DNA from: Pseudomonas syringae
GTDB lineage: Bacteria; Pseudomonadota; Gammaproteobacteria; Pseudomonadales; Pseudomonadaceae
Reading direction: 5' to 3'
DNA length: 64,000 bases
Assembly (NCBI RefSeq): GCF_023278085.1
Contig: NZ_CP066265.1
Location: 3,986,001 to 4,050,000 of the forward strand
The notes under the pieces were generated by a model that made no database searches, was not told the DNA's origin, and saw only the letters and a list, made by a program, of their open reading frames with translations. A program made the translations under genes and the position numbers. Position 1 is the first letter of the stretch. Each line of letters opens with the position of its first letter. Positions 15,335 to 24,569 of the stretch are shown here, in pieces.

Positions 15335-17436
15335 GGTTTCGCTCCCTTGAGCAATGAAGGCCGGCTTTCTTTGGCCATTTTCGATATCTGCGGCTGGCGC
15401 ACGGCGATGTACACCTCGCTTTCCTCACCGGGTTGCAGCCACGCGTGAGGCCAGGCTGCCACGCCGATCACCCAACGACCGCCACATCGGCTTTCGTCGA
15501 TACGCACCGGCTTGTTCGTGTTGTTATGTGCCACGACCACTGCTACGCCCCAGTCCTTCTGCACGAACCATTGCGAGCGTTGCCGATCAAGGGTCAGGCC
15601 TTCGCCTGGATCACACAGGCTGTCGGTTTCGAATGGCAGGGGTTCGCCGGTGCGCATACCGACGGGCGCAGTACCGTCGACCATCTGGGTAAACACTTTC
15701 TGGATGTCGCCTCGGGTCGGCATCTCACCACCGTCGCGGCGCTGCTTGATTCTCTTCATCTGGTCATCGACATCGTGCGGGTTGCCGTTCTGCACGTAGC
15801 GGGCCGGGTTGACCTGATCACCGATCAAGCGTGGCGTCAGGATGAACAGCCGCTCGCGCTGACTCAACTCACGGCTGCGAGACTGAAACAGCAGTTTGCC
15901 GATGTACGGAATGTCGCCCAGCAGCGGGATCTTGTGGATCCGGTCATTGGCTTCCAGGCCATGAAAACCGCCGATGACCAGCGAACCATGTTCAGCGATC
16001 ACCGCCTGGGTGCTGACATTGCCGCGGCGCACGCTTGGCTGGGTGTCGTTGATGGTCGATACATCGATCTGCCCATCCTCGATGTCGACGATCATCTGCA
16101 CCTGAGACTTGCCGTCATGATCCAGCGAACGCGGGATCACTTGCAGGCTGGTGCCCGCCGTGATGGGCAGAATGTCGGCGGCGCGCTCGGAGGTGGCCGT
16201 CAGGTATTCGGTGCGGCTCAGGTCGATCACCGCAGGCTGGTTTTCCAGGGTAAGGATCGACGGGTTGCCGATCACCGACGCCGAGCCGTTGCCTTCAAGC
16301 GCGTGCAGTTCCGCAGAAAACTTGCTGGCATTCTGAATGAACAGCGTCGAACTGGTGCCCGCATCAAACAGGTTGGCACCGCCGCTGACACTGCCTGCAT
16401 TGAAATTCCAGCGGCTGGAAAGCTCGGCCAGTTCATTGCGATCGATGTCGAGAATCACCGCGTCGATTTCAATCAGGTTACGCGGTACATCCAGTTCCTT
16501 GACCAGCTTCTGATACATGGCCTTGCGTTCTGGCAGGTCATAGATCAGCACAGAGTTGTTACGGACATCGGCACTCACGCGAATATTCGCCCGGCCAGCA
16601 GCGTGACCTTTGGAAGATTTTTTGCTGCCGAAATTCAACACACGGTCAATGCCCTGTTGCAGGGAAGCGGTGTCGATGCCATTGGAGCCCAGGTTGTAGG
16701 AGAGGCCTGTGGACGCCGAACCTGTTCCGTTCGCCATACCATTACCACCATTACCCTGTGGCAGCAGGTTCACGCTGTCGATGCTCTCGCCTCGCGCACG
16801 GCTTTCCAGCAGATCCTGAAGGATGCTGGCGACACCGGCGACCACCAGTTGCTGGTCGCGATAACGAATAGTCCGATCGGCCGCATTGGCGTACTTGAGC
16901 GGCAGCACGACGACGTCCTGCTTGTCGGCCTTTTCGTCGGGCTTCTCGACTTTCTTACTGTAGTCGCGCACAAACTCCACGTATTTGGCCGGACCGCGGA
17001 CCAGCACTACGCCTTCGTCCGGCAAGGCGCCCCAGCCGAAACGCTTGTCCAGCAGGCCGACATCCGTCAGGGCCGTTTGCAGGTCATCCACAGCGTCCGG
17101 CGACACTTCGATGCGCGCCGAGGTGTGCTCGCTGGAGGGGCTGACATACAGCGTGTCGTTATAGACGAACCACTGAAAGTGGTATTCCTGGCTCAGGCGG
17201 TCGAGAAATTGCTCGGGGCTCTCGGCACGGATGCGGCCATCGAGCTTGCCCTGCACCGGCGATATGTCCAGCGCCATGCCGAACTCTCTGGCGAAGTCGG
17301 CCAGCGCGTCAGACAGCTCGGTCTGCCGGGCATCATAGGCGTAAGCAGTGTGCTTCCAGGCGTCGGGGGTGACCGCCCACGTGGCAGGGGCCACCCCGAT
17401 CAACAATAAAGGCAACCACATCAAGGCCTTGCGCAT
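15331..17436 (-). CDS. hrcC: HrcC, outer-membrane secretin (SctC)
   Basis: 701 residues. A signal peptide (MRKALMWLPLLLIGVAPATWA, cut near 21) is followed by N-terminal ring domains (~25-200) and a low-complexity insert near 235-265. The secretin core spans ~340-560, with GNGSASVIGNPSILTLENQPA and a late VIGGFHGLEANDRIHKIPLLGDIPYIGKLLF segment. The start is MRKALMW at 17436. A 12-codon upstream extension lies inside hrpG coding sequence and would spoil the signal peptide. It lies 1 bp after hrpG. Confidence 0.96.
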   Translation of the reverse strand: MRKALMWLPLLLIGVAPATWAVTPDAWKHTAYAYDARQTELSDALADFAREFGMALDISPVQGKLDGRIRAESPEQFLDRLSQEYHFQWFVYNDTLYVSPSSEHTSARIEVSPDAVDDLQTALTDVGLLDKRFGWGALPDEGVVLVRGPAKYVEFVRDYSKKVEKPDEKADKQDVVVLPLKYANAADRTIRYRDQQLVVAGVASILQDLLESRARGESIDSVNLLPQGNGGNGMANGTGSASTGLSYNLGSNGIDTASLQQGIDRVLNFGSKKSSKGHAAGRANIRVSADVRNNSVLIYDLPERKAMYQKLVKELDVPRNLIEIDAVILDIDRNELAELSSRWNFNAGSVSGGANLFDAGTSSTLFIQNASKFSAELHALEGNGSASVIGNPSILTLENQPAVIDLSRTEYLTATSERAADILPITAGTSLQVIPRSLDHDGKSQVQMIVDIEDGQIDVSTINDTQPSVRRGNVSTQAVIAEHGSLVIGGFHGLEANDRIHKIPLLGDIPYIGKLLFQSRSRELSQRERLFILTPRLIGDQVNPARYVQNGNPHDVDDQMKRIKQRRDGGEMPTRGDIQKVFTQMVDGTAPVGMRTGEPLPFETDSLCDPGEGLTLDRQRSQWFVQKDWGVAVVVAHNNTNKPVRIDESRCGGRWVIGVAAWPHAWLQPGEESEVYIAVRQPQISKMAKESRPSLLKGAKP

Positions 17437-17437
17437 A

Positions 17438-17869
17438 TCACACTCCCGGTTGCCGGTAATTGAGGATCGCACGCCCGGATAAGCCGGGCGTGGTATCGCG
17501 AATAGTGGTTTGCATCAGGCTGAGCAGGGCCGCACGTTGATTGGCCAGACTTTCCAGATGAGTGAGCAGGTCATCGAGACCACAGGGGTTTGCTATCCAG
17601 CTGATCAGGACCACGCAACGGGTCTGCGGATCGATGGCAAACGCGCCGTCACAGGCACAGGCGAGACTCGCACCGCCCTCGCCGAGCAGCGCTTCCAGCC
17701 GTTGCGGATCACCGGCATCGTAGGGGTCGAGCAGCTCGATGCTGCACCGTACCCCGTTACCGATCACCGCCAGACGAGCGTTGGCGTCATCGATCCAGCA
17801 GTCCAGCGGCGTCGCCGGACGCTGTGCAAACCACTGGCCGAGGATCTCGGTGAAATCACTGAATTCCAT
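17438..17869 (-). CDS. hrpG: HrpG, chaperone-like anti-anti-activator binding HrpV
   Basis: 143 residues beginning MEFSDFTEILGQWF. Its size and acidic character resemble class I T3SS chaperones. In P. syringae HrpG binds HrpV and frees HrpS. The true start (17869) overlaps the end of hrpF by 14 bp. A longer in-frame reading would run deep into hrpF and is rejected. Confidence 0.92.
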   Translation of the reverse strand: MEFSDFTEILGQWFAQRPATPLDCWIDDANARLAVIGNGVRCSIELLDPYDAGDPQRLEALLGEGGASLACACDGAFAIDPQTRCVVLISWIANPCGLDDLLTHLESLANQRAALLSLMQTTIRDTTPGLSGRAILNYRQPGV

Positions 17870-18080
17870 CGATGATTGCTTTGGTGATGCCGTGTTTGGC
17901 ACGCAGGCTTTCATTGACAGCGATACCGGCGACGTCGACCTGCTGTTGAGCGTCGTTGAATGCCTGCAGGTCTTCGATGGAGCCACTTTCCGAGGCCTCC
18001 ATCGCGGCGTGTTCCATGTTGGTCCGGGCGCGGTCGGCAGAGTTGTCCAGATGGCGTTGCAAGCTATTGAAACTGATCAT
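17856..18080 (-). CDS. hrpF: HrpF, small pilus-related protein of the hrpC operon
   Basis: 74 residues, helical (MISFNSLQRHLDNSADRART), first gene of the operon with hrpG, hrcC, hrpT and hrpV. HrpF is needed for secretion in P. syringae, possibly as a partner of the HrpA pilin. Its biochemical role is not evident from sequence. The start at 18080 has GGAG at 10 nt. An ATG 18 bp upstream lacks such a site. Confidence 0.92.
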   Translation of the reverse strand: MISFNSLQRHLDNSADRARTNMEHAAMEASESGSIEDLQAFNDAQQQVDVAGIAVNESLRAKHGITKAIIDGIQ

Positions 18081-18112
18081 GTTCTGGTGCTCCAGCAAAA
18101 GGGTTCAAACCC

Positions 18113-18141
18113 TGAGTGGAGCAAACATGCCGGGCGGTTCC
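18113..18141 (-). promoter_or_regulatory. hrp box of the hrpF-hrpG-hrcC-hrpT-hrpV operon
   Basis: On the minus strand GGAACC, 16 nt, CCACTCA, 33 bp ahead of the hrpF ATG. Confidence 0.94.
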
Positions 18142-18195
18142 ATTTTGCGATCCAGTGTCCAGTCGTGTCACTCAGACAGACGCTCAAGGCCCCTG

Positions 18196-18777
18196 TCAGT
18201 CTGACGACTCGTCACCCAGCAGCCCGTTGCGCAGGTTCGTCCAGTCGATATCGAATGCGCCATTCGCGTCGCTGAGCCGCAAGCTGCCCACCGCTATCGT
18301 CGCGTCACGTTTGAGCTGCCAGTGCTCGGCAAAGCGGCTTTCTGCGAGCCATTCGGCGACCGGCTCGGCCATGTCCGGGTTCACGCTGAGCGTCGCCAGC
18401 GCTTCATTGAGCTGGCTGGCGGCGAGGTTTCTGACCACTGCGCGTGCGCGTTCGGCCAGCGTCGTGTCGTCCAGCAACTGCCGCAGCGACTCGCTCAATA
18501 ACGCCTCCACGGCGCACATCGCCTGCTCCTGCAACACCTCACGCTGGCTTTGCAGCTCGGCCAGCAAGCGATTGGCACTTTCCCAGAACTGCGTAAGGGC
18601 CTGTTGCTGAAGGCGCTGCGCTTTTTCTTGCTCAAGCGCCAGTAACTGGCTGGCCTGCTGCTGTGCATCGGCGAGGACATCACGCGCCAGCAGGCTGTCG
18701 GCGATGTGTTCACGGCGCAAGATCGGTTCGGGCAGCAGCGCAGCGGCGGTCAGAGCAATACTGCGTTTGGCGAGCAT
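18196..18777 (-). CDS. hrpE: HrpE, ATPase regulator/stator (SctL, FliH-like)
   Basis: 193 residues. A long amphipathic coiled coil (~45-105, ADAQQQASQLLALEQEKAQRL) is followed by a C-terminal FliH/SctL-type domain. It would connect HrcN to the C-ring. The start MLAKRSIAL (18777) is preferred over an upstream ATG at 18831 that would overlap hrpD. It is the last gene of the hrpA operon. Confidence 0.93.
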   Translation of the reverse strand: MLAKRSIALTAAALLPEPILRREHIADSLLARDVLADAQQQASQLLALEQEKAQRLQQQALTQFWESANRLLAELQSQREVLQEQAMCAVEALLSESLRQLLDDTTLAERARAVVRNLAASQLNEALATLSVNPDMAEPVAEWLAESRFAEHWQLKRDATIAVGSLRLSDANGAFDIDWTNLRNGLLGDESSD

Positions 18778-18814
18778 GGGAGGGATTCCTGATACAAAGG
18801 TGGCCGAATCGGGC

Positions 18815-19345
18815 TCAGCTTGTCGTGACACGCCACAAAACCGCCTGCCACAACGTCTGAAGTTTGTTTTCGGGCGCCTGTCCCGGGCTGTCGGCCACCT
18901 CTTCCGGCGGCCACGCCAGGCGCAATCGGGGCCAGTATTGCGCGCCTAACCAGGCCCCCAGCAGCAATCGCGCATCCTCGTTCTGAAAATCAAGCCAGAC
19001 ACCGGGGCGCAACGCCTTGGTAAACGCCCAGCACCATTGCCCGTCAGGGCCTTCACTTTCGTTCCGGGAAAAGCAGATGCATTGCGCCAGCGCTATTGCC
19101 TGTTCACGCTGCGCGGGCGACAGCGCCAGCCAGCGCACTATCGGCTCTGCAACCTCAGGGGGCTGACCGGGCGTAATACCAAGACTGTGCAGAAACACAC
19201 TGTGACGACTGCTCATCAGTGCTGCGCATTCATCGACCGACAAGCCATGGGCTGCGGCAAATCTGTGCTGCCAGGCCGGATGCGCCCAGTGCCAGGGGTT
19301 ACACCACCAGTGGACCCACAGATCCTCGGCGGCCTGCTCCATCAT
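18815..19345 (-). CDS. hrpD: HrpD, C-ring/sorting platform accessory protein (SctK)
   Basis: 176 residues, Trp-rich at the N-terminus (WVHWWCNPWHWAHPAW at ~10-25), soluble. The position between hrcJ and hrpE and the length fit the poorly conserved SctK subunit that joins the C-ring to the membrane rings. It overlaps the hrcJ stop by 4 bp. Confidence 0.9.
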   Translation of the reverse strand: MMEQAAEDLWVHWWCNPWHWAHPAWQHRFAAAHGLSVDECAALMSSRHSVFLHSLGITPGQPPEVAEPIVRWLALSPAQREQAIALAQCICFSRNESEGPDGQWCWAFTKALRPGVWLDFQNEDARLLLGAWLGAQYWPRLRLAWPPEEVADSPGQAPENKLQTLWQAVLWRVTTS

Positions 19346-20151
19346 GCACGCGCCGGGAGGGTCGAACGGCCGCGACTGCCACCTGCTCCGATCCGCTTCA
19401 ACAGCGCAGCACGCCAGTCACTGCGCAACAGCAGAGCGGCAATCCCCAGTAACACCACCAGCCCGGCCGGTATCACCCAGAGCATGACGTTCCAGAAGGG
19501 CAAGTCCGCGCTGTCGAGTTTGAAAGGCCCGAAATTGACCCACTGTTTTGTCTCCTGAAATTCGGCAGCCGGCACGAAGACGATGGAAAACTTCTTTGAA
19601 TCTGCAGATTGCGAGGACATGCCGGGAATACTGCTGGCGACCATCTGCTGAATGCGCCCGCGCACACTGTCAGGGTCCAGCGCGGCGGAGTGTTTGATGA
19701 ACACCGCAGCGGAAGCGGGCTGAACCGGTTCGCCAGGCGCCACGCGCTCTGGCAGTACCACATGCACCCGCGCCACAATGACCCCGTCGATCTGCGACAG
19801 CGTTGCCTCAAGTTCCTGAGACAAGGCGTAGATGTAACGGGCGCGCTCTTCAAGCGGGGTCGAAATCACCCCTTCCTTTTTGAATATCTCACCCAGGCTG
19901 GTGCGCGAATGCCGAGGCAGACCGGCTGCGTCGAGTACACGCACCGCGCGGTTCATCTCGCTGGTCGCAACCGTCACCACGACACCGGTTTTCTCCGTGC
20001 GTTTACGCGCATCGATATGCTGGTCAGCGAGCCGCGCGACCACCTCATTGGAGTCCTGCTCGGACAGGCCGGTAAACAAGTCAGTCTCATCATTGCAGCC
20101 ACCGAGCAGCAGCATGCACAGCACCAGCAATCCTGCGCTCAGATATTTCAC
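19342..20151 (-). CDS. hrcJ: HrcJ, inner-membrane ring lipoprotein (SctJ)
   Basis: 269 residues from a GTG start at 20149-20151 with GAGG at proper distance. The lipobox is LLLGGC with Cys19. The periplasmic ring domains hold DLFTGLSEQDSNEVVARL and ARVHVVLPERVAPGE, typical of SctJ/YscJ. A C-terminal membrane helix is near 215-240 (MLWVIPAGLVVLLGIAALLL). It lies 8 bp after hrpB. Confidence 0.96.
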   Translation of the reverse strand: MKYLSAGLLVLCMLLLGGCNDETDLFTGLSEQDSNEVVARLADQHIDARKRTEKTGVVVTVATSEMNRAVRVLDAAGLPRHSRTSLGEIFKKEGVISTPLEERARYIYALSQELEATLSQIDGVIVARVHVVLPERVAPGEPVQPASAAVFIKHSAALDPDSVRGRIQQMVASSIPGMSSQSADSKKFSIVFVPAAEFQETKQWVNFGPFKLDSADLPFWNVMLWVIPAGLVVLLGIAALLLRSDWRAALLKRIGAGGSRGRSTLPARA

Positions 20152-20159
20152 GGAAACCT

Positions 20160-20534
20160 CTACTGCAGGTTGGTCAACTTGTCGAGCGCCTGAGCGCTCT
20201 TGCTCACGACCTTGGTCGTCAGCGCCATTTGCAGCGAGCATTGCGAAAGCGCACGGCCCATCTGCACGATGTCAGAACCGTCTTCGGAGTTTGCGACTTT
20301 CTTCATCTGCCGCAGAGCCTGCTGGGAAAGCTTGGCCGTGTCACCCAGACGCTCGGACAGCGCACTGGCAACCTGGTCGGCCAGATGCGACGTTGCGGGC
20401 CCGTTATCCGGGCGCATCGCCGCATTGAAAAAGTCGACATCCGCCTGAACGGGCTCAGAGGCAAGCCCCTGGTGCGCATTCTGCCCAAGCTCCGGCGAGA
20501 CGCTTTTGATAGTGCTGAGTTGGGAAATGGTCAC
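20160..20534 (-). CDS. hrpB: HrpB, inner-rod-type protein (SctI)
   Basis: 124 residues, soluble, helical, with a conserved-looking C-terminal part rich in Ala, Gln and Ser. It is the third gene of the hrpA operon, in the position of the SctI inner rod component. In P. syringae HrpB is also secreted. Confidence 0.92.
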   Translation of the reverse strand: MTISQLSTIKSVSPELGQNAHQGLASEPVQADVDFFNAAMRPDNGPATSHLADQVASALSERLGDTAKLSQQALRQMKKVANSEDGSDIVQMGRALSQCSLQMALTTKVVSKSAQALDKLTNLQ

Positions 20535-20561
20535 ATGGATTCTCCGTCAGGCGGCTGTCAG

Positions 20562-21644
20562 TCAGGCAACAGCCTGGTTATTAGTACTTTGCAGCAGCGC
20601 GTTGATGAGCTGGGCAGCGACTTGTGCGGCGCTGGACTGCAAGTCAGCACCTGTATTGCCAGCCTCCTGGAGCGTCGCTTCCAGCCCGCGTTGCAGCAAA
20701 CCACTCAGCAGCTGCCCCAGATCCTGACTGGACGGGTTACCCGCTGGCGTAGCGCCTGGCTGCGCGGATGGCTGCGTGGAGTTGTCAACCGGCGTCCCCA
20801 GGCCACCACCTGATGCCGTCGATTGCAGGCCACGGTCGATCAGTTCACCGATCAGTTGACCAATGTCGACATTGTCATTTGCAGCAGGACCGGTGTTGGC
20901 ATCGATCGCAGGATTGCCCAGCGATGTATCGCTGACAGACGAACCCAGGCCGCCACCACTGGTAACGCCACTGGCATCACCTTGCTGCTGACCGAGCTGT
21001 TGACCGATGACGTCGAGCGCCGAACGGAACTGAGCGGTTTCCTGAGCATCCAGGCCGTTGTCTTCCTTCAGTTCGTTCATCCAGCTGCCACCGTCCCGGG
21101 TAGGGAACTGGGCCTTGTTGTCATCCATGAACTGAGCGACTTTTTCCAGCGTCGGCATATCGTCACTGGAGAACGTTGTGCCGCCCTCACCGCTCGGCGT
21201 CAGCAGGTCGTCCAGCATGGCTTTGCCAAGGCCGTTCAGCACCTGGTTCATCAGGTCAGACTGACCGGCGTTCGCACCGCCACTCAAGCCGTCACCGACG
21301 CCTGAACCCGTACCTGAACCAACGCCGCTGCCAGCGCCAATACCGGCGGAGGCACCGAAGTTGTCGCCGAGCTTTTGGTGGATCAGCTTGTCGAGCGCCG
21401 CTGTGATGTCAGCAACACTGCCACCGGACTTGCCATCCGCAGCCATGGCCTTGGCGAGCATCTTGCCAAGCGGCGAAGTGTCATCCAGCTGGCCGTTTTT
21501 GGTCAGCGCCTGAACCAACTGGTCGATAACGGCCTTGAGTTCTTTGCTGGAGGTGCTGGTGTTGCTGCTCACGTTGCTGTCGAGCGACACCGGGAACAAT
21601 GAAGCCGAGGTTTGTAACGAGGTGAGGCTGTTGAGAGCTTGCAT
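20562..21644 (-). CDS. hrpZ: HrpZ harpin, secreted heat-stable glycine-rich protein
   Basis: 360 residues beginning [20 protein letters not shown]. It is Gly/Ser/Gln-rich and lacks cysteine, as harpins do. A repetitive Gly-rich segment ([19 protein letters not shown]) lies near 115-135 and a second one after 230. Harpins help translocation and can form pores or trigger defence responses. The start at 21644 is set by homology; the 15-codon upstream extension overlaps the hairpin region between hrpA and hrpZ. Confidence 0.95.
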   Translation of the reverse strand: MQALNSLTSLQTSASLFPVSLDSNVSSNTSTSSKELKAVIDQLVQALTKNGQLDDTSPLGKMLAKAMAADGKSGGSVADITAALDKLIHQKLGDNFGASAGIGAGSGVGSGTGSGVGDGLSGGANAGQSDLMNQVLNGLGKAMLDDLLTPSGEGGTTFSSDDMPTLEKVAQFMDDNKAQFPTRDGGSWMNELKEDNGLDAQETAQFRSALDVIGQQLGQQQGDASGVTSGGGLGSSVSDTSLGNPAIDANTGPAANDNVDIGQLIGELIDRGLQSTASGGGLGTPVDNSTQPSAQPGATPAGNPSSQDLGQLLSGLLQRGLEATLQEAGNTGADLQSSAAQVAAQLINALLQSTNNQAVA

Positions 21645-21667
21645 AAAACGCCCGTCCTGAGATAGCG

Positions 21668-21687
21668 GCCCCCTCCAGCGAGGGGGC
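21668..21687 (-). promoter_or_regulatory. Intercistronic hairpin between hrpA and hrpZ
   Basis: GCCCCCTC / GAGGGGGC, a perfect 8-bp GC stem with a 4-nt loop in the 55-bp gap. It lacks a T run. It probably stabilises the hrpA mRNA 3' end or partly attenuates read-through, which would give much pilin and less of the following products. Confidence 0.65.
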
Positions 21688-21699
21688 AATCAGAAATAA

Positions 21700-22041
21700 T
21701 TAGTAACTGATACCTTTAGCGTTCTGCGCTGTGGCACTGATCTTCTTGTTGGTGGAGTCTTCCTTGCCCGCTTCAATGGCGTTCAACACGTCCATGGTCT
21801 GCTTCTTTTTGGTCTCTTCGGCTTGCATCGCGATCAGCTGCGCGCCGTTGGCGTCTGTCTCTTTACTGGCCTTGGCCTGCGCTGCGACCGACAGGCTGTC
21901 GCCTGTGCCGGAAAGAATATTGCTCTGCAGGCTGGCGTTGGAAGCAACAGTGTTGGCACCTTGCAATGCACCGCCGACACCGCTGACGATACCGTTACCG
22001 GCATTGGTGAGTTTCGAGGTAAGGCTTGAAAATGCGACCAT
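21700..22041 (-). CDS. hrpA: HrpA, Hrp pilus subunit (pilin)
   Basis: 113 residues, MVAFSSLTSKLTNAGNGIVSG..., ending AQNAKGISY. Its length and C-terminus match the P. syringae pv. tomato type of HrpA. The C-terminal half is helical and most conserved (ETKKKQTMDVLNAIEAGKED), as required for polymerisation. The N-terminal half is variable. Start 22041 is well placed downstream of the hrp box; an apparent 29-codon extension reaches toward that box and is rejected. Confidence 0.96.
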   Translation of the reverse strand: MVAFSSLTSKLTNAGNGIVSGVGGALQGANTVASNASLQSNILSGTGDSLSVAAQAKASKETDANGAQLIAMQAEETKKKQTMDVLNAIEAGKEDSTNKKISATAQNAKGISY

Positions 22042-22088
22042 GATTTGATGCCCCTTAAGAATTACCAGCGTGATTGCTTGGTACTCAC

Positions 22089-22117
22089 TAGGTGGCAACA
22101 GCCTGCGAATCGGTTCC
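22089..22117 (-). promoter_or_regulatory. hrp box of the hrpA operon
   Basis: On the minus strand GGAACC, 16 nt, CCACCTA; 48 bp ahead of hrpA. It serves hrpA-hrpZ-hrpB-hrcJ-hrpD-hrpE. Confidence 0.94.
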
Positions 22118-22134
22118 CGCCCCGTCACAAAAAA

Positions 22135-23043
22135 TCAGATCTGCAATTCCTTGATGCGGCGGTACAACGTGCGGCGCGGCATATCCAGTTCCTGGCTCAC
22201 GGCGTCGACACAGTTCTGGTGACGTTTGAGCGACTCCTGAATCAAGGCTTTTTCGATGGCCCGCAATTGCGATTTAAGCCCGCACGTCAGGTGCTCGTCA
22301 CCCTGCGGCTCGCTGCCAAGCAAAGGAAAGCCCAGCACAAAGCGCTTCGCTGCCGCCTTCAACTCACGAATATTGCCAGGCCAGTCGTGCCCCATAAGCA
22401 ACGCCTGAAGCGCCGGGCAGAGAGTCGGTACGGCGACACTCAGCTCAAGTGCAGCAGCGGCAGCGAAGCGTTTGAACAAGGGCACGATGCGCTCGGGCTG
22501 GGAGCGTAACGGCGGCAGCTTGAGGGTCAGCACGTTCAGTCGAAAGTACAGATCGCGACGAAATTTGCCTTCCTCGACGGCATCGTCCAGCGAGCATTGA
22601 GCCGAGGCAATCACACAGATATCCAGCTTGATCGTCGAGGTCGAGCCCAGTCGTTCAAGGGCTCGGGTTTCCAGCACCCTCAACAGCTTGGCTTGCAGGC
22701 TGAGCGGCATGCTATCGATCTCATCCAGATACAACGTGCCGCCCTGCGCCGCCTCGATATAGCCGACTCGCGAGCGGTCGGCACCGGTATAGGCGCCGCT
22801 GACCACGCCGAACAATTCACTCTCGGCCAGAGATTCCGGAATAGCCGCACAATTCATGGCCACCAGACGCCCTTTACGGCCGGACATGTTGTGAATGCGC
22901 CGGGCAATGGTGTCCTTGCCAGTGCCCGTCTCGCCTGACAGCAGCACATCGATACCCAACTGCGAAATGCTTTCGGCAACGATCCCCAGATTAGGGACGC
23001 GCTCCTCGTCCAGATCATCATCAAACGTAGCGTCAAGACTCAT
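22135..23043 (-). CDS. hrpS: HrpS, sigma-54 enhancer-binding activator
   Basis: 302 residues. The AAA+ domain has Walker A GETGTGKD at 37-44, a GAYTGA sigma-54 contact loop, and Walker B GGTLYLDEID. The C-terminal Fis-type helix-turn-helix is VSQELDMPRRTLYRRIKEL. There is no N-terminal receiver domain. It forms mixed hexamers with HrpR and activates hrpL; HrpV binds it. The start MSLDATFD at 23043 is chosen; it follows hrpR by 48 bp in one operon. Confidence 0.96.
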   Translation of the reverse strand: MSLDATFDDDLDEERVPNLGIVAESISQLGIDVLLSGETGTGKDTIARRIHNMSGRKGRLVAMNCAAIPESLAESELFGVVSGAYTGADRSRVGYIEAAQGGTLYLDEIDSMPLSLQAKLLRVLETRALERLGSTSTIKLDICVIASAQCSLDDAVEEGKFRRDLYFRLNVLTLKLPPLRSQPERIVPLFKRFAAAAALELSVAVPTLCPALQALLMGHDWPGNIRELKAAAKRFVLGFPLLGSEPQGDEHLTCGLKSQLRAIEKALIQESLKRHQNCVDAVSQELDMPRRTLYRRIKELQI

Positions 23044-23091
23044 CCCGCGATCCCCAAGACTCCAATGTGGCACGAACTCCGCGATTCAGAT

Positions 23092-24030
23092 TCAAGCCGT
23101 CAAGGCAATCTGCGTCGCAACGCCCAGTTCCTTCATGCGGTGATACAGGGTGCGTCTTGGCAGCTCGAGCTCCTCAAGCACAGCATCGACATTGTGGCGG
23201 TGGCGCCTCAGGGCATCCTGAATGAGCATTTTCTCGATGACGCGCATTTGTGTGCGCAGGTCAGTCGCCGGGGCAAGCCCCTCGACAGGGTCGGAACCCA
23301 GCAAAGGGAAGCCCAGCACAAAGCGCTTGGCGGCCGATTTCAGTTCACGCACATTGCCCGGCCAGTCGTGGCTGAGCAATATCTGCACACGCCCGCTGTC
23401 CAGTGTGGGCGCCGGGCGACCCAACTCGGCAGCAATGCCCTGGGTGAACTGGTCGAACAATGGCAAAATCTGTTCGCGACGTTTGCGCAAGGCTGGCAAG
23501 TGAAGCGTCAGCACATTGAGCCGAAAAAACAGGTCGCGACGAAAAAGTCCTTGTTCCACCAGTTCATCCAGTGGCCGCTGAGCCGAGGCAATCACCCGCA
23601 GATCGACCGGGATGAATTCGGTCGAGCCAAGCCGTTCGACCCCACGGCTTTCCAGCACACGCAACAGCTTGGCCTGCAGGCTCAGCGGCATGCTGTCGAT
23701 CTCGTCCAGGTAGAGCGTGCCGCCACTCGATGCTTCGATGTAACCCTCACGGGCACGGCATACGCCCGTGAATGCACCATTGACCACGCCAAACAGCTGG
23801 CTCTCTGCCAGTGACTCGGGGATGGCCGCGCAGTTCATGCCGACAAAGGGTCCGGACCTGCTGGACAGCTCATGGATACGGTTGGCAAGCGTGTCTTTAC
23901 CCGTGCCGGTTTCGCCACACAACAGCAAATCCATATCCAGGAAAGCGCTATTCATTGCAATTTGATGACCCGCCGATAATGCAGTTACGCCCCAACACTT
24001 CTGGACGTCCTTATCAATGTCTGTGCTCAT
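23092..24030 (-). CDS. hrpR: HrpR, sigma-54 enhancer-binding activator
   Basis: 312 residues. Walker A is GETGTGKD at 39-46. The loop reads GAFTGV in place of GAFTGA, so its sigma-54 contact residue differs from HrpS. Walker B is GGTLYLDEID, and the C-terminal helix-turn-helix is LEELELPRRTLYHRMKEL. It arose with HrpS by tandem duplication: long stretches are nearly identical, such as the FVLGFPLLGS segment. It is the first gene of the hrpRS operon; the promoter must lie in the AT-rich gap beyond 24030. Confidence 0.96.
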   Translation of the reverse strand: MSTDIDKDVQKCWGVTALSAGHQIAMNSAFLDMDLLLCGETGTGKDTLANRIHELSSRSGPFVGMNCAAIPESLAESQLFGVVNGAFTGVCRAREGYIEASSGGTLYLDEIDSMPLSLQAKLLRVLESRGVERLGSTEFIPVDLRVIASAQRPLDELVEQGLFRRDLFFRLNVLTLHLPALRKRREQILPLFDQFTQGIAAELGRPAPTLDSGRVQILLSHDWPGNVRELKSAAKRFVLGFPLLGSDPVEGLAPATDLRTQMRVIEKMLIQDALRRHRHNVDAVLEELELPRRTLYHRMKELGVATQIALTA

Positions 24031-24238
24031 CGATCACTCTCATTGTAGGTGGCAAGCGGACTATTAATACCACGTCTTACAAGGCACACATATAGAGATT
24101 TAGTTCCCCAACGAATGAGAAAAATATCACAAAAATGAGAATTACTATCATAGTAACCCCATCATACCAAGCCTGTAACGGCAGGACTGAACCGCACAGA
24201 AACGATCACTAAAATCTGTATTTATTGCATATTTATCA

Positions 24239-24435
24239 AGAACTTATACATTGATGATCAGCTGAAACCCCACTGTTTTCAGGGGGCATTGAACGGCACG
24301 CCCTATCCTGGACCACGGCACGCTTTCAAAATCAGCTATTTAGAACTTATAAAAAACCGCACAACAAAGTACAACTAACTCATGACAGAACTTATACCAA
24401 TATTTATAACCCTGAACATAAAGTGCAACTAGCTT
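24239..24435. promoter_or_regulatory. Direct-repeat cluster upstream of hrpR
   Basis: AGAACTTATA occurs at 24239-24248, 24342-24351 and 24387-24396. AAAGTRCAACTARCT occurs at 24366-24380 and 24421-24435. They lie 210-405 bp upstream of the hrpR start and may be protein-binding sites. No known regulator motif is recognised. Confidence 0.45.
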
Positions 24436-24569
24436 TCCCCACTGACCGCGCACATAAATTATGGACTCCCATGCACTCATTAACTAATAAAACCCACTAA
24501 AAATTTCGCACGCATTTACAGCAATAACAGTAACGTCACACGGCAACTTTTATGAAAAAGAACAGGAAT

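Noticed and set aside
15433..17409. 658-codon open frame opposite hrcC
   Set aside because: It is an antisense shadow of the GC-rich hrcC gene, whose secretin sequence is unmistakable.
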